A stretch of DNA of 64,000 bases from Aquila chrysaetos chrysaetos (lineage: Eukaryota; Chordata; Aves; Accipitriformes; Accipitridae). The notes below the pieces were generated by a model that saw only the letters and a list, made by a program, of their open reading frames with translations, had not been told where the DNA came from and did no database searches. This document shows positions 41,101-56,100 of this stretch, piece by piece (within the stretch, counting starts at the first letter, position 1; each line of letters starts with the position of its first letter). The position numbers were made by a program, and so were the translations under genes. The stretch covers positions 17,570,743 to 17,634,742 of the forward strand of contig NC_044027.1 in assembly GCF_900496995.4 (NCBI RefSeq). Reading direction: 5' to 3'.

Positions 41101-44100
41101 TCTATCATTTGACAAATGTATCTATAGACAGAGAAATCTATTTCTTTTTCTTTTGAGAAGCGCTTGAGCTGAGGATACTGGTCTGTGCAGAAAGCTACTG
41201 TTACTTTGTCTTTATAACGTGACATTTTTCCTTTTTGTTTAAACAGGAATCAACTTCTAGAAACAGTTCAATCACCTAAAAAAAGAGAGGCATTAGCTTC
41301 TCCAGCACCACTGGAATCCGAATGCTGGTTTCTCAGTCCTCTGAAATGTCAAGACTTGAGGGACTGCTCTCCCCCAGCTCTGCATACACCTCCTCTGAGC
41401 TTTTCCCTTCCTCAGAAAGATGCAAAACCTTACTCCAAGGACTTGACTTCTGGTCTTTCTCCATACAGAATTAAACATGAGCGAGTGAAAGCCATACGTA
41501 GTCTATCTAAGGAACTTGCAGAAAAGATTGAGATGGCAACTAAGAGACTGAATGCAGCAAGCTGGATTAAAGAGTCTGCTGACAAAACATTGACAGAGAC
41601 AACTTTGGACATTTACAATGAGTCTTCTTCTGTCCCAGAGCCTGAGACATCCAAGGATGAGCAAGACAGGACAATGACTATACAAATGCTTCTGGACACC
41701 CCAGATCCTGATGTGTTATGTGTGTCATCAGATAGAGAATCTCAGGGACTGGGCAGGATTAGCCTTGTGGATAGCACTGAGGGAGCAACAGCCTTGGACA
41801 GACAGAAGGAAATACCCGCTCCTTTGCCTGGCAGGAGTGCTGCAAGCAAAGAATTACCATGGATCTTTCGTAGCGCAGGACAGAGGCATCTCAACGCTGG
41901 GGAAGACCTGAGCAACACATTGCAAGGTAGATCATATTGACACAATGCAACAGTGAGACTCAGATGCCATAGCCCAAGTCTTCCAAAGCTACAAAGCAGT
42001 GTTTAAGCCTGATCTCCCCTTGGCTATTGAAAGCATTGTGTCTTGGAAAATTCCTGAGCAGTGGGTCTTCTAGGCTGTATCCATACTGCTCAGAGGGAGC
42101 AGTTGCTGGAGCCTTGAGTGTTTGCAGGCTTGTTCTCTGCACAGCTCACAAATGTACTGCCAAGAAGAGTTGCAGGTGCCCTCAGCAAGCAGCACAGGCA
42201 GCCTAGGGACCCTCTGGCAGCAGCAAGTACGAGCGCCACTCCATATGCTGTTCAGTATCTTTAGATCAGTAGGGCAGAACCATGAAATTCCAGCAAATCT
42301 CCTCAGATTGGACAGTTGCCAGGATGTTAGTAGCGACTGACTTTTCTTATATGTCCCTTTGGTTAGCCCTGAAAAGTCCGTCAGTCCCCCTGTGAAAGGA
42401 GAGATTGGACTGAAGTAGAGGCTATCACATTGAGAAGTAATGATCTAACTTGAGTAATGATCTAATTACTTTCTTCTCCTCTCATTGCACCTGTGAAACT
42501 ACATCTCTTAATTTTATCTGTGGTTTTGCCACTGATTTTGGACACCTCGCTTCACCTTCTGGTGCCTAGGCTTTCCCAGAAGTAAGAAAGGAATTATAAG
42601 CCTAACCCCATGTACTTAGAAATCTGTGGATAAGAAGAGCTATATGGAAGTTAAGTGCTCACATATAAGTAGGCAGAGAATAGATGCCAAAGATTGGGCC
42701 ATTTCATTTCTACAAAGAGCATATCTATTAAATGCCCTCATTTGTCTTTTTAAAAGGTTTTCCTGTGAATAAGGGCTCTGAGGTGGACACAAGCCTATTG
42801 CATGAAAAGCCAATAACCAGCCCAGCCTCTCCATCTCACAGATTCCTCACTAGAAGGTAAACAAATTTGGATATATTATTCTCTGCTAAACGCGCCGCAC
42901 ACACACGTAGTTAAAATAAATAGCGCCAATTCAGCACGGAGCCAGACTGCTCTTTACTCCTTACCCAGCGAATTGCCAAGTAGGCAGATTTTTGACACAA
43001 GATATACTGAAAGAGGGAACCACCTATTTGTAGAGAGCTGGAAGATCAATAGGAAAGGTTCAGCCGGGGTTTTTTGGAGCCGTGGAGCTCCCCTACAGTA
43101 CTTTTGCCCTGGCTGCAACCTCCCGGCAGCCCGAGGAGCCTGGGAGCTGAGGGGGGGGAGGTTTCTCGCCACGCAGCCCAGCCCTGCCCCGCTTGCCCGA
43201 GGGAGCTCTGGCTCTCCGCCCCTCTCCGGAGCGGGGGCAGCCCCGGGCGGGGTGGGCGGCGGCGGCGGCGGGGCTGACCGCCAGGGGGCGCCGCGAGCCC
43301 GCCGCCAGGGGCGCCCCTCCGCGCCTGCGGGGCCGCTCGCTGCGCCCGCCGCCGCCCGCCGGCCCCCGGGAGCGGGAGGAGCGGGAGCGGGAGCGGGAGG
43401 GCGGCCGAACCCCCCCGGGTCAGACCTCCGTGTCTGGCACCTAACAGGCAGCCCGTGCCTCCCTCCCCGCCCCGGTAGAACAAAACCCTCAGTGTTTTAA
43501 CGTGTGGCGTTGGCGGGAGGAGAAATTGATTGTGAGTACCTAGTTAAGTCTCCACTGATCTCCTTTTTGCAGGGGATTAAAGAGTGATTTAATCAACTGA
43601 ATACTAGAAATCCATTTTGAGTAATTGTTTTCACTCACTTTGCCCCAAAAGTGGGTGAAAAATTCCAATTGCTGCAGCTCTGCAGGTTGTGTGTATGTGG
43701 AGCAACACCTACTCACAAACATCAAGTTCCCATGAACAGGACGCACGTTGGAGCGTGGTGATCATTACGGAAAATAGGCTTTGAAGCAGGAAGTTTAGAA
43801 AAAAGGGATTACATTAACGCAGGTTGGTTTTGGTCAGCCTACGTTAATTAAATATTTAATGTAGATGGCAGTCGATAGAAAACCCTCTGCGTTTAGCCTG
43901 TATCTTAGAGTGCAAAGACATATTTGTGTAACTACCCCAGGTGGGTCATCTCTGGTCACAGGGAGGACCACGAAGGGACCCGTTAGTTCAGACACAATCG
44001 CTAACTGCAGACCAGACTGTGCCCCTGTCCAGCCACAGAGAAGGACAAAGCTGGAGTCCCCGCAGGGGCCGCATGTCTCTGCAGAGAGGTCTTCCCTTAG

Positions 44101-47100
44101 AGAATAAATCCCCTGAGCCCTAGATTAAATATGACCTGGACAGGCATTACCAAAGAAAGGACATATGTGCAGCAAACTGGCCACTGCGTCCCCAAATTCC
44201 CGTTCAGAGCGAAGGAGGAGGTGTTGGTGCTGCAGGATCCCTGCCCAGGCGGGGATGGAGTAGCTCTGCTTAACGGGCAGTTCATCAGATCCTGGGACCA
44301 AGCAGGCTGTGCCAAACTGCTTGCAGTTAAACTGCAGAAAGCTCTAATGGGAAGAGCGGTTTGTTTAATTGAAGGCAGGAAAGGCACAGCATTCTTTTTA
44401 AGAAGATTGTTTACAGCTTTACAGTGCAAAGTAAACAAGAGGAAAATGAAAATTGGAGAGATAAGTCCAGACAGCTCAGCTTACCAAAGTTATGAAGAGT
44501 AATTACTGGAATTACTGAGAGTTAAAACCCTGTTCTTTGTGCGCAACTACCACATTCACAAAGGCTGGGCTGATTTCTGCTCTGAGAGATCAGTTGCAAG
44601 GATTATGGAGCTGTTCTGTCACAGAAGATGGCAAATGTATAAAACATGAGCACTCGGCACTCAGAGCGTGCAGTGAGGTGTCAGAGCTGCGTACGCACTG
44701 CACCTTAGAGAGCACAGCCCACCAGTCTGGAGAAAATGGTGGGGTCCATTACTCTTGTCTTGAAGCGTGCGTGTTTATAGGCAACTCTAATTCACGGTAA
44801 TGGAAGGTAGGTGCAGAACCCCCTTGGGGCCCGAAGGGAATAGCCCCTCCGCTGTAATGGACAAGCATCAGACAAAGTAGAAATAAGACAGATTGCACTG
44901 ATCTCCTGAACAATGCAATTACTGAGAAAGCAAAGCTCCCGTGTGTTTGAGCAGTGGAGTCAAAGTCCTCAGAGTATCACAGAAAGAAAAAGAGCAATAA
45001 AACCTCCCAAACAATAAATCGCAACCCTGTTGCGAATGCTGTTTCAAAAGATGAGGAGAGCTACTTGCAGATAAAATATCACTGTATTTAGAGATTAGAA
45101 GTGGAAAGTGTTGCTATGTTGTGAACAACTCCAGACTCATCTCCTTGGGGGTTGAGGGCTCCCTCTAATGCAGCAGTAGTGACAGTAAGGGGACGATACA
45201 AAGGAAAGACCACCCCATGTCTGACCCTTTCTTAGCCTTTAGTAAAATAGATAATACAAAGGTTCAGTGTAAAAGCCTGTCTTTGAGTTGTCTTCAGCTT
45301 TTATTTGCATATGGTCTAGATTCTAATTTTGCACCTAGTCCTGAAGCCTGCACTCTCACTCATGGGAAGCAAAAGTGGATGAGAGTCCTTCTGTACACAC
45401 CAGTAGGCAGCACATGCCAGTAAGGACAACATGAGGCTTCCATGACCAAGCTGTTCCTGAAGTTGCTCCGGTACCAACTGATTCACATGCCTGCTGAGGG
45501 CATACATCTATGATCTGATCAGAGAGAAAGCCACGTGGTAGAGGAGCACCAGTGTGTTAAGGAGGTGGCTGAGGAACATGTTTTCCAGGGTCATAATTCC
45601 TCCTGCTGCAGACACATTTGCACTGTGAGTGCATGAACTCCATATGGGGGACTGTTAGTAGGGAGTGAAGGAAGCGTGTCTCTTCAAAACTTTACAGGAC
45701 TTGGCTACCAGGTGGGGATAGTGCTGTGTCTTAGCCCTTGGTAAATCCATGCCTGTGTAGCTCATCACCGGTGTAGCTAGAGCTAGGTTAGAAAATATGA
45801 TAGTGAAAGCAGCTGAATTGGGTCTATGCTCTGACTTCCACTGTTGCTACCAGCAATAATGAGTTATGAGTCCACAGTTGGCTACAATGGATGTTCTCTT
45901 CAAGAGTTCATCTAAACCAAGCCACCTGTTAAAAACTGACTGTTTGCTGGCCTCATTCACAAATACGAAACATCCAGTGTTACAAAATCAGCACTCTTGA
46001 ACATGATCTTATCCACAGCCAGTTTCGACAACACAGTTTTGTGTTTACATGTTTAATTATAGCTGTGAAAACAGTGAGTCATGTTCATGCAAGAGATCCT
46101 GCAGGTGCCTCTTTCCATAAGAAATGTTCCCATTTCATGCACGGCTGCTCTGCAGTCCACAGGGGTGGCTGACGGAGATTTGTTGCTAATGCAAATGACA
46201 CACTGATGGGAATTCTCCAAACTGCCAGAAAATGCGTATGCAATTTCCTTATTTTGATTCAGTTACCCATATAAGTGGATTTCTGTTACACTCTTGAGAG
46301 TCAAAAAGACCATAACACTTTTGCCATAAGTTCAGTTTTGAAAGTGCACTTTCAAAAGGGCAGCCTCACAGGCTAGGGCAGAGCAAGCAGCTGCCAGGCA
46401 GAGGCCTGATGTGCTGAGACAGTTAGCTGTTAGATCACAGCTCTGCCTCCTACTGTGGACCCAATAATGCTTTCTCTTTAGCCAGTGCAAATCCAAAGAG
46501 CCTCATCTGGGAATTGTGATGGTTTATGCCCACTGCAGAGCTGGCTGTGTCTGGAAGAAAGGGGTTGCTGGCCACTCCTGTGTAATCCCAGTATTTTCTG
46601 TAGAATCTGCATTGACTTTCACTGATGTTGGCAATAGCCTTCCCAGAAAACAAGCAGGGTTGGATTTGGACCTTGGCATCAGTCTCTCCAAACAGAAGTA
46701 GGCACTTCTCAAGAGCCAAAGAAAACAGTGGCATTGACTAAAAAACTATCACAACACAAATGCAGAGACAATACTCAGTGCATTTGCCCAATGGATATTA
46801 GAACTGCTTCTTAAGAAATCTCTGCTACCTCTTCTCTTTCTCTCTCATCCACCTCTGCTTCCACTTTCTGAAGACTACCTCCAAGACATGTTAGTGGAAG
46901 CTGTTCTAATCGTTTTAGCAGTTTCTGGGTCATGAAAAACAAAGAAAAGCTTATTAACGAGAAAAATGAGATAAGATTTCCCTAAGCTGATTGCCAACAA
47001 AAAAAATTTTCCACATTCATTTTTCTGTATAAAAAAGAAAACATCTGTCACCATTTCAATGTGTCTCAGTGTCCCTGCATGTGTTTCAGCTGAGGCTTGA

Positions 47101-50100
47101 TCAATAAATGCCCATTTTCACACCTTCCTTCCTAATCTTTTTAGTTAAGCTCAGATAGTTAACAGATCAAAACAAAGTAAAACCAGTTAGCTGTGATCTT
47201 CATCAGGACTGCGGGACTTGGTGCTGACATTGTTTTGAAATATTAAAGTATATATATCAATAGCAAATGTTAGTTGGGCCACAGCCATGCTCAGCACAAG
47301 TCCCAGAAACACTGGAACAGAGATCAGTACTTTGTGTTTCTAAAAAGATTTCAGATAACTTTGCCAAGGTTCAGAGCTAGATTGTGCAACAAAGTCCTAA
47401 CAATGGCACGGATTGTACAATGCAGCCCTCATAAATTAAGCTTCAAAACTGCAAGGTGGTTGTTTCTATTTGCCACTAGGTTGAAAAATATCCAGTTCTT
47501 CAGAGCAGTAATTAGAGTAGGTGAAGACAAGTGTTGTGAGCTTTCCTGACAACATCAAGGTACAAGAAAGGGGATTTTGTACATTGGCAGGTATGACTTT
47601 TCAGTCAGTCTTTTGTTTCCATTTAACAAAATTTAATAAATGATAGCTTTGTTAAAATGAAATAACCATTTTTTTGTTTAAGAGATTGCTTACGCACATG
47701 CAAGATCTCAAAAACTCTCTAATTGTTTTTGTTACCTTGACACAGTCCGCAGAGAGAACTCACAGCTTGGAGGAATCACTACCCATGTAAGACTATTTTG
47801 AAAGTTCAGAATCAAGAGGAGATTGCCAACCAGTGTCCCAGAGAGAGCCTGAGGACACCGAACAGCCTCATATTACAGCCCTCTGATGCTCTGAGCCCTG
47901 GAGCTGAGACTCACGACACCTTTGAGCGGGACTTTGGTAAGGTGGCATTCCCCAAAGTGTCACAGGGCGGTGGTTACTCAGTGCCCTCCCAAGGTGCTTC
48001 TTATTGTATTGCAAAAGAATGAATAGTGCTTCCTTGCAAGAGAATTCTTGCCAAAGGTTCTGACTAGGACTGAAAAGACTTCTAGGGTGAGGGGGAATTT
48101 CAAATAGCTGGTTCATGTTCCAAATTTCGAAGGTGAAGAACAAATGTATGAAAAAATGTCCCCTCAATTTTCATGTCCAATTTAACAGATACATCCCACT
48201 AAAAAGTGCAATAGAAATGCTTTGCCTTTTCCACGCAGTGCTGTGCTGTTTCACAGGTGTGAATTCAGCAGAGCGACACCTCACAGGTTGCTCCTGTGCT
48301 GAGTTACACACGCAGCAGCTACAGACGGCCCCGATGGAACAAACTCCCTTCAAATCAGAGACATTTTCAGCACCCTGCAGCTTCATCTGAAGGTCTCAAG
48401 GAGCCTTGCAATTAATTCTTCATAATTACCACATCAGATAAGTGTTAGATATTATCCTACGGATCCTGCAGGGCTGGACAAGGCAAGAGTGGGGTGCAGG
48501 GCATCACCACTTCTGCTCAGAACAAATGTTTGCATAGAAATAAGGGAAAGTTTGTGGCTGAAAGGGTTAAATGGCAAACAGTAGCATGCAGGCTGCTCTG
48601 TCTGAAGAGATCTCTGCTTGCTTCCACCAAACAGTAGCAGATGGTGCATTGTTTTAAGGGCTTTTCCGAGACAAAAGAACAAGATCAGATAACCTGTCCT
48701 CAAAGAGGGTACTTAAAAAAAGCCTTTGCTCTTATTAAGGATTCTTATTGTTTTCCCCACAAAATTTTATACATACTGGATTTTGAGGTGGTCGAGAAGC
48801 CAACCTTGTTTACTATGCTTCTCCCCACCCCCCAGGGACTAGAAGGGCATCTTACATGATTGGACAGTAAGTCTGTTGTCTGAAGTGTTTACCATAAGCA
48901 GAAGACAATGTATTTATTTAATATTAAATAACTAAGGGCCCCAATTCTGGACACTATCTGGCAAAAAGACCCTGCCGTCTACTATTCACCACATGAACAA
49001 CAGCAACTGCTGCCTCTTGTGTATGCCAGGAGAAACCTTTACCTTCTCTGAGCATTTGCAGGAGCTGACAGCTTTTGAGTGTGCCCAAGCCCAAGGTTTG
49101 ACTGTAAGCCAGCAGTTCTACTATGGGCCATGTTGCTGCAGATGAGGCACAGAACTGTCATGCTGAAGACAATGTGGTTTTGAAATATGGGTCACAAGTG
49201 GATCCGTTCACCACTCTTATCAGGAAAAGGGCATTCAGACGCAAGGCTGTATTGTCTGCTATAAAGCATCACACCAGCAGTTGATTCTGTTCTCTTTCAC
49301 AGAACACAGAAGTCACCGTGCACATGCAGCATAATGATGTGCAATTATACAACTGCTGCAAAATATAAATATTAATATAAAATATAAATATTTACCTTTG
49401 AAAGATACATGCATCCCCATAGCTAATTGCTATGCCAAAGACATGACAAATTTTCTGTAGTAAACATACTTGGCAAAATAACAAATTTCATTTTCAAACA
49501 CAATAAAGCACAGTATAAGAAGCAGATATTCACAAAATATTTGTAATTACTGCCTGGAGGAAGACAGTGAATCTGTCCTGAACTGTTGAATTTTCTTTTT
49601 AAACACAGCCAGTATAAAATCCAGAATTGCAAATGCTATAAGAACATACTGTGATGAACACAAATTGTCTCCACAGGCATCACTGGAAAGTATTTCATGT
49701 AGCTCTTATATGCATCTCTAATTGGTTTAGGCACAAAACTTGCTATAACCAAGTGAGCTGACGAGGAAGTGGTTTGCACATTCTGCTTATCTCGGAGACA
49801 CAACTACATAAAATCTTTCCATCATTCCTGCCAGACCACCAGGTCTCTTCCACAGGGAGCTGAGAAGATGAGCTATACTTCCCTTGGTACTGCAGCACAC
49901 CCTCTGAATATAGCCCACAGTACCCAAGTTTCTGTATTGCTATTAAATAAGGGAACTAGGTGATTTGAAAAAACATTTTGCCTGTGCCCCTTCGTACAGC
50001 CTTGTGATTGGACTATGAGCCAGATTGGACTAAATGAGCCAGAAAGCTCATTTCATCGGGCCAGGCTTTTGTTTCGTTTTTGTATTTGAGAGCTAACAAG

Positions 50101-53100
50101 GTTTAAGCTGAAATTAATTGTTAAAAAAGTATTTTCTAAATGTTGAAGCTTAAGCATGACTACTGGTTTAAAGTAATTTGCGTTAGGAAAGCAAACTGAG
50201 TGCTCTTCATTATTCTTAAAATGCAGAATTTTAACATGGATTACAAAGAAAATATACATAACATCTTTCCTCTTGACTGCTGATTGACATATTCTCTCGT
50301 ATCACTAGAGGGAGCTGCCTTCTTGCTTCTAGCAGAGGGAGAAATTATTACATTAGTGGAATCAGCAAAGTAGTGTGACAGCATGGTTTCAGCTAATTGT
50401 CCTCTGATTGATAGTTTTGAGATAAGACAGCTCTTCGTGTTTCACTTCAAAATCCTACACTGTCTTTCGTATTTTACAAAGCTTCTGCCTGGTGAAGCTT
50501 CAGTGAGCTCCATCATCAGCCTTCAAACATCTCTAAAGTAGCCTGCAATGATGGCAGCGTTGAAGCATAGCATGCTTCTTGACTCTGTGACAGGCAACAC
50601 GAGAATTGCTCTTGAGAATTGCTCTCATTTCCTTTGATACCAGTTTTCTTCCTCTGAACTAGTTTCTTTCCATACCCACAGAGACTGTGTTTGCACTGCT
50701 TATTAGCTGGCTGATAAATCATCCTATTGCCTGTGTGTGCACAAGAAATGAGGACTTTTTCCCTCTCCATGCTACTACCCCATAGTGTGCTGTTACTCGT
50801 AAAATAGCACTGCAAAGCATGTGGACAAGTGTGCATTTCTTACTCTGTGGAGTCCAGTGTTGCTTTGCCACATGGGTTGGGGCTTTGGTTTCCATACTGC
50901 AAGCGTAGTGGATTGAGGGAATTTAGTATAATTGGTGAGCTACAGAAGGAGCATTCCATGGAAATTTAGGGTTCTGGTTAGGTCCAGACTCAGGCCTAGC
51001 TCTCTCTTGCTAGCCTGTGGCAAGAGCTGCTCTGCTGCTCTGCATGTGCTATGCCACACGTGGAAGGGTCAGCAGCAGGGTGAGGTATTGCCATGTGCTG
51101 CAACATCTGGCTGGAAGCTGAACTCTAGCCAACCCTCCGCACTAAAGGATTTAGACATAAATACAAAATATGCGGAGGACAGGAGCAGCACAGACCACAT
51201 TAATCCCCTTGTTTAGCAAGCAGCTACTCTTCAATGACAAGTGGGATACCAGATGTATTCATAGAGGAGAGAAGAAACTGATTCAGCAGTCATGGAAATA
51301 CAGATTCTCCAAGGTACTCAAGAATGCAGATCAGCCCCTTGGCTTTCCTGAGTAAACAAGTATAACCTTCAAGTTCAGAGTCTCTTGCGTAGGGATTGCT
51401 CTTGGCTCACAGGTCTTGCTGAAGAAGGGCCAAACAGCCATCCTGTTCGCCCATGCTGCATATCTCAGCTGGGATCAGGAGTTAGCAAACCTCTCTTCTG
51501 TATCTTCAGTTACTTGTCATCACTACAGCTCAGTTCCTGCATGCTAACAAAGTACTGAAATGCCTGGGTGGTATTTCACCCATCCCTTCACTTACCTGAA
51601 GAGCATCCTAAAATAATAAAGCAAATGAGCTAGCCCAGTAATTCTGGAGGGGAAGGATTCCCCTGCCCTGGGTATCAAATGGGTCAACTCCTTCTGGGTC
51701 TGCTGCACCATTTTACAGCAACATTTCAGGACTCTTTACACCCCATCTTCATACACCTCCAGGCAATAATGTAGTCAAAGTTATGCTTACATCTGAAGTT
51801 GCAAGTATGTATTTTTGTAATAACTGGTTTGGACTGATTGCTGACATGGGCAGAAAGAGAAAAAGCTGTCCTTGAGTAAAGCAGCAGTAAGTGCTTCTGC
51901 CTAGCTTCAAGTGATTAGAAAAATGAGACTTTTAGCCTGGCTTTTTTAATTATATGTCACAGAGATTCTACAGGGCTTTACTGAGATTCTGCAGGTGCAG
52001 CGGAAAGTGATTTAATAAATAGCATTTTTTTTAAAAAGACTGAGTGTATGTACATTGAAGCTATCTGGGTATGCAGTAAAATGCCATTCATCATAACATA
52101 AGAGGACGTGAAATTTAGCCAGATGGTATTTTCTTTAACGCAGGATACTGCAACACAAGAAATGCATCTGGAAATAGCCACAATTAGGAAAACTATGTTC
52201 AAAAGGAGTGAAAACAGAACAGAACAAACTTTTTATTCACTTTGAGATCAATACCACTGGTCAGGCTTTGAGCAGAGCAATAACATTTTTCAGTTTGAGG
52301 CACAAATTGAAAATACTTGTCAGTTTTAAACTATATCCTAATACATTACCATACTTCAGAATGGCCCAGATATTAGTATTAAAAGCTACTCAGACAACTT
52401 AGTGTCAATACATTTAGCTTGTAAATTTTTTTAATAAAATGACCTTATTTGTTAGTATTGAAGGAGGCATCCTCATCTGGCTTTTGAAAGTGATGAACTG
52501 TCTATATACCCGCTGAAGAACTGTTCATTTGTCTTTTTTCTATTACATTGCTTAAAAACAGTAATAAAACTTCCCTGTAGAAACAACAGCTGTTTCACCC
52601 ACAGCATTTTCCTAAATATACCATTTCACAAAATCATCTCTGGTAACTACAAGTGTTAAAGAGTCTGAATCAGTCACCAAATTAGAAAGATTGGGGCAAA
52701 ACCAAGACTCTCTTAAAATGGATGAACTCTTTATTGGGCATGTGATTTCTAGGTAATTCAGTATGATTTTGCCTTTTCAAAGAACCCTCCAGAACCAGGA
52801 GATAGGCATTACAGAAATAAGATGGGATTTTCATCCAGTCTCTTGATTCGGAAAAGCAGGGGGTTAAGAAAAGCCTCCTATAGTAACACTGTAAGCGGTA
52901 AGTGAAATTTGCAAGCAGGTCCTTTATAAAAACACAGCAGCATTCTAATAGAAAATCTTCGTTGGGCTTGAAGCATTAACATTTTATTTCATTCACAACC
53001 ACATAAACAAAAAAAGCATCCTGGCATGCAAAGAAGCCCACATCTCTGATCCTTCCATGTTAAAGATCCTTCAGTATTTAAAGCGAAAACAAACTGTGCA

Positions 53101-56100
53101 TGTTGTGGGCTTATCCTGAGGCATGGGGTAATATGCATTCAGACAATCTGGATAGGGATACAGATTTTATCTCAAGTTTCCAAGTCAAACCTATTTCTAT
53201 TTATGACCCACACTTCAATTCATTTATAACTCTGGTTGCTGTGACAGTGGCACAGCACAGAGTAAACACGCAACCTGTTTGCATAAGCTTTGCAATTCAT
53301 CTGAGAAGCTCAAAGCAGCCAAGAACATATCACTGGTAAACATTACATCACCTATACTGTAAAAGACAGACAGGAGAGTTACAATAAGAAAGTAGCAGTG
53401 AAATAGGTGCACCTGGAACAAGAGTTGTTTTCCCCACTTAAAAGCGAAAGCTTTTTTTTCACGGGTTTGTCTCCCTGTGACAAAAGAGAGAAATCAAGCC
53501 TGCACCCCTGTACAGGGAGAAGCTGCAAGATGGAGGGGGCACACTCGATGCTGCTGGAGTTCCCAAAGAAGTGACCAGGTTGGGAAGCTTTTCTTATTTT
53601 GTAACCAGTGGGTCTGACCCTGTTGATGCAGTAAAGGACCCGTGGTAACAAGAGTGACCATAACCCATGCTCTGGACTTCGGGCTTGGAATGGGAATCAC
53701 TCCGCAGTCCTCCTCTTTCCTGGCATAGGCCCTCTTAAGTCCTACCTCTTCCCCTCTCCCCAGTACTTGCAGGACTTTACGGTAACAGATTTCTTGACAG
53801 GATGTAGGTAGTGACATTTTCCTCCTTCAGATATGGTAGAAGAAGTAAATGTATGCAGAGAAGTTATTCCAGGAATAAAGGCAGATGTCAGATTTGGGAG
53901 GCTTCCAAAAATAGGCCCAGGAAGGATTCAAAAGGAAAAAGCAGTTAGGAACAATGTACATATATCCCCTTCCCCTTTTGGTGATCCCTTGTTTAAGTCT
54001 ATATATTAGGATTCAGGCGTGTTTTGAGAAGTACAGTCAGGCCTGAAACACTGCAAAGAATGCTGAGAAGCAGATGCCCTGGTACCCTACTGAAAATACT
54101 ATGATACTGTTAGATTATTTACAAGGTATACTGGCCTCAATGGTGATCCAACAAGGCAGCCCTGCTGGCAAAACACTTAGCAAATGCTTAAATCCCAAAG
54201 GACACTGGCAGTGTAGAAACACATTTTCAGGGCAGCAACGAATCTGAAGAAACCTGTCTCCACTACCTCCCTCTGGTTAACTCTGATACTTTCTTCAGCT
54301 GGCATCTATTAAGTGGAGTACAGATTTTTTTTTTTTCTTTTTTTAAAGTAAGAAATGGTGACTGTTAACATCTATTTCCTAAGCTTCTGCAGGTGAGGGA
54401 GACCCTAGCTGCACAGAACTGGAAGACAAACACAGGAGCCATCTGAACAATTTGAGGCAAACCTCCCTACTACTGGCTCACAGACTGAAGGTACAGTAAG
54501 CAACCTATGCAACAAGCAAAGAGCAATTCAAGTTCTGCTATCCCAGGTAAAAAGGTAATAGCTATCCCTGGATTCAGGTGTGTTTAGGCTATAATCAGCT
54601 GGCATCAGCTGACTCTGCATCAGGTTTATAAACCCCAAGTAGCTGTAAAGGAGAGGTGTCAGCCTTAGTTTGTTATTTGGAGGTCCTAGTCTAGCACTAG
54701 TGGGCAAGAATGCATTGCTCTGCTGCAGCCAAAGCAAGCAGTTGTACTGCCTTCCAAAGGTAGCAGGATGAGACAGGAGTTGGCTGCGCAATACCGTGCT
54801 GCCTCCTCTTGGAGTTTGCTGCCCTTTGCCCCCCACCTCTGAGGAATCATGTGACTTGGTTAAAAATATAATTTATAGCGTGTCATTTGCTAATGCAGGT
54901 CCATCAGCTCCAGCAGAAACAGCAGCTTACAGTGCTGAGGGAGAAAGCAAAGCTAGAAGTTGAAGAAAGCCAGAGGTTTTTGACTGACCTGCTTCAGCAC
55001 AATTTAGAGGTAAGTTATCATTTCAGATCCTGTGCTACTGCTTCTGGATTTAGCAAAATGTTCGTCCAAACCCCACTGGTCTTTTTTTTTCTTACTCAGA
55101 ATCCCTTAATCAAAAGGAGTTTTTTAACTGATAAAAACTGTAGATCAGGGTATCTTTCTGGAAGGGCCCAGGTCTCCCAGGTAATGAAGTCCCTTAGGCT
55201 GTCATTTGGGTTGTTGATCTGCAATCACTTAGGTACTGCAGCTTTTGGTGTCTATGGCTGGTTTTGCTGTAAAATCAAGAGATGGGTTTTTAAGTCCTCA
55301 GGAGATAATTACTGTGATACTTCCTCAGACATGAGAGCCTAGTGAGATGCTAATCTTGACCAAAAAGTACCCTTTCAAAAAAAACAAACAAAAAAAAAGT
55401 AGCAAGCTGTTTATTTGTTGGTTGCCTTCCAGCCTCAGATTTTGAAGTCAGCTAGGAATTGATGGACTTCAGTGTATATTTGTTAGAATAGGAATTTAGC
55501 CCCACATGCATAAACACAAGCTCAAACCTCGTGCAATTCCAAGCTCTCGTTACATCGTTGAAAATATTTGCTTTGGAGGATACTTTAGCTCAATTAATAT
55601 CTTCAGTATGTTTGAACAGCTCAGACAGAAGTGATCTCTGTATGTTTTTTTTAAAGCCCTTAGGATGAACACAGTACCCTGACTCCCATGAAAGCAGCTC
55701 TAAATACACAACAGTTTGTGAGCTGTTATACTACCATACTTCCATATGCCCACACAGTTATTTCACTGTGAGTAGTATCTAGCTCATTTGTTAATCCAAA
55801 CCTTTAGGAATTATTGGCATATGAACAGCATTATCTACAACGAAGGACTTTCCCAAGAGGATGAGGGAAGAAGGCTTAAGTTCTGCCTTTCAAATAGATC
55901 ATTCAGGTCTACAGACAATTTCTGTGTTTGCAGGAGTGCAGTAGCTCCAAAGGCAGTTATCCTTCAGTGCCAAGATTGGACCACACAGAGCAAATGTGGA
56001 GAGGATACCAATCAGAAGGTGACAATGCAGCTGGCAGGTACAGAAGGCAGTATATAACGAGGCACTCTGATGGTTTAGCCTGTGGTTCGACTATATGAAT

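Larger units (their letters stand above)
42857..47745 (+). other. CCDC187: CCDC187 intron 13, with an internal CpG island
   Basis: About 4.9 kb between two phase-compatible exons. Apart from the CpG island at 43.1-43.5 kb, the sequence is of ordinary composition. An open frame of 123 codons at 44,131-44,502 lies 650 bases downstream of the island; no family was recognised and it may be chance. Confidence 0.6.
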
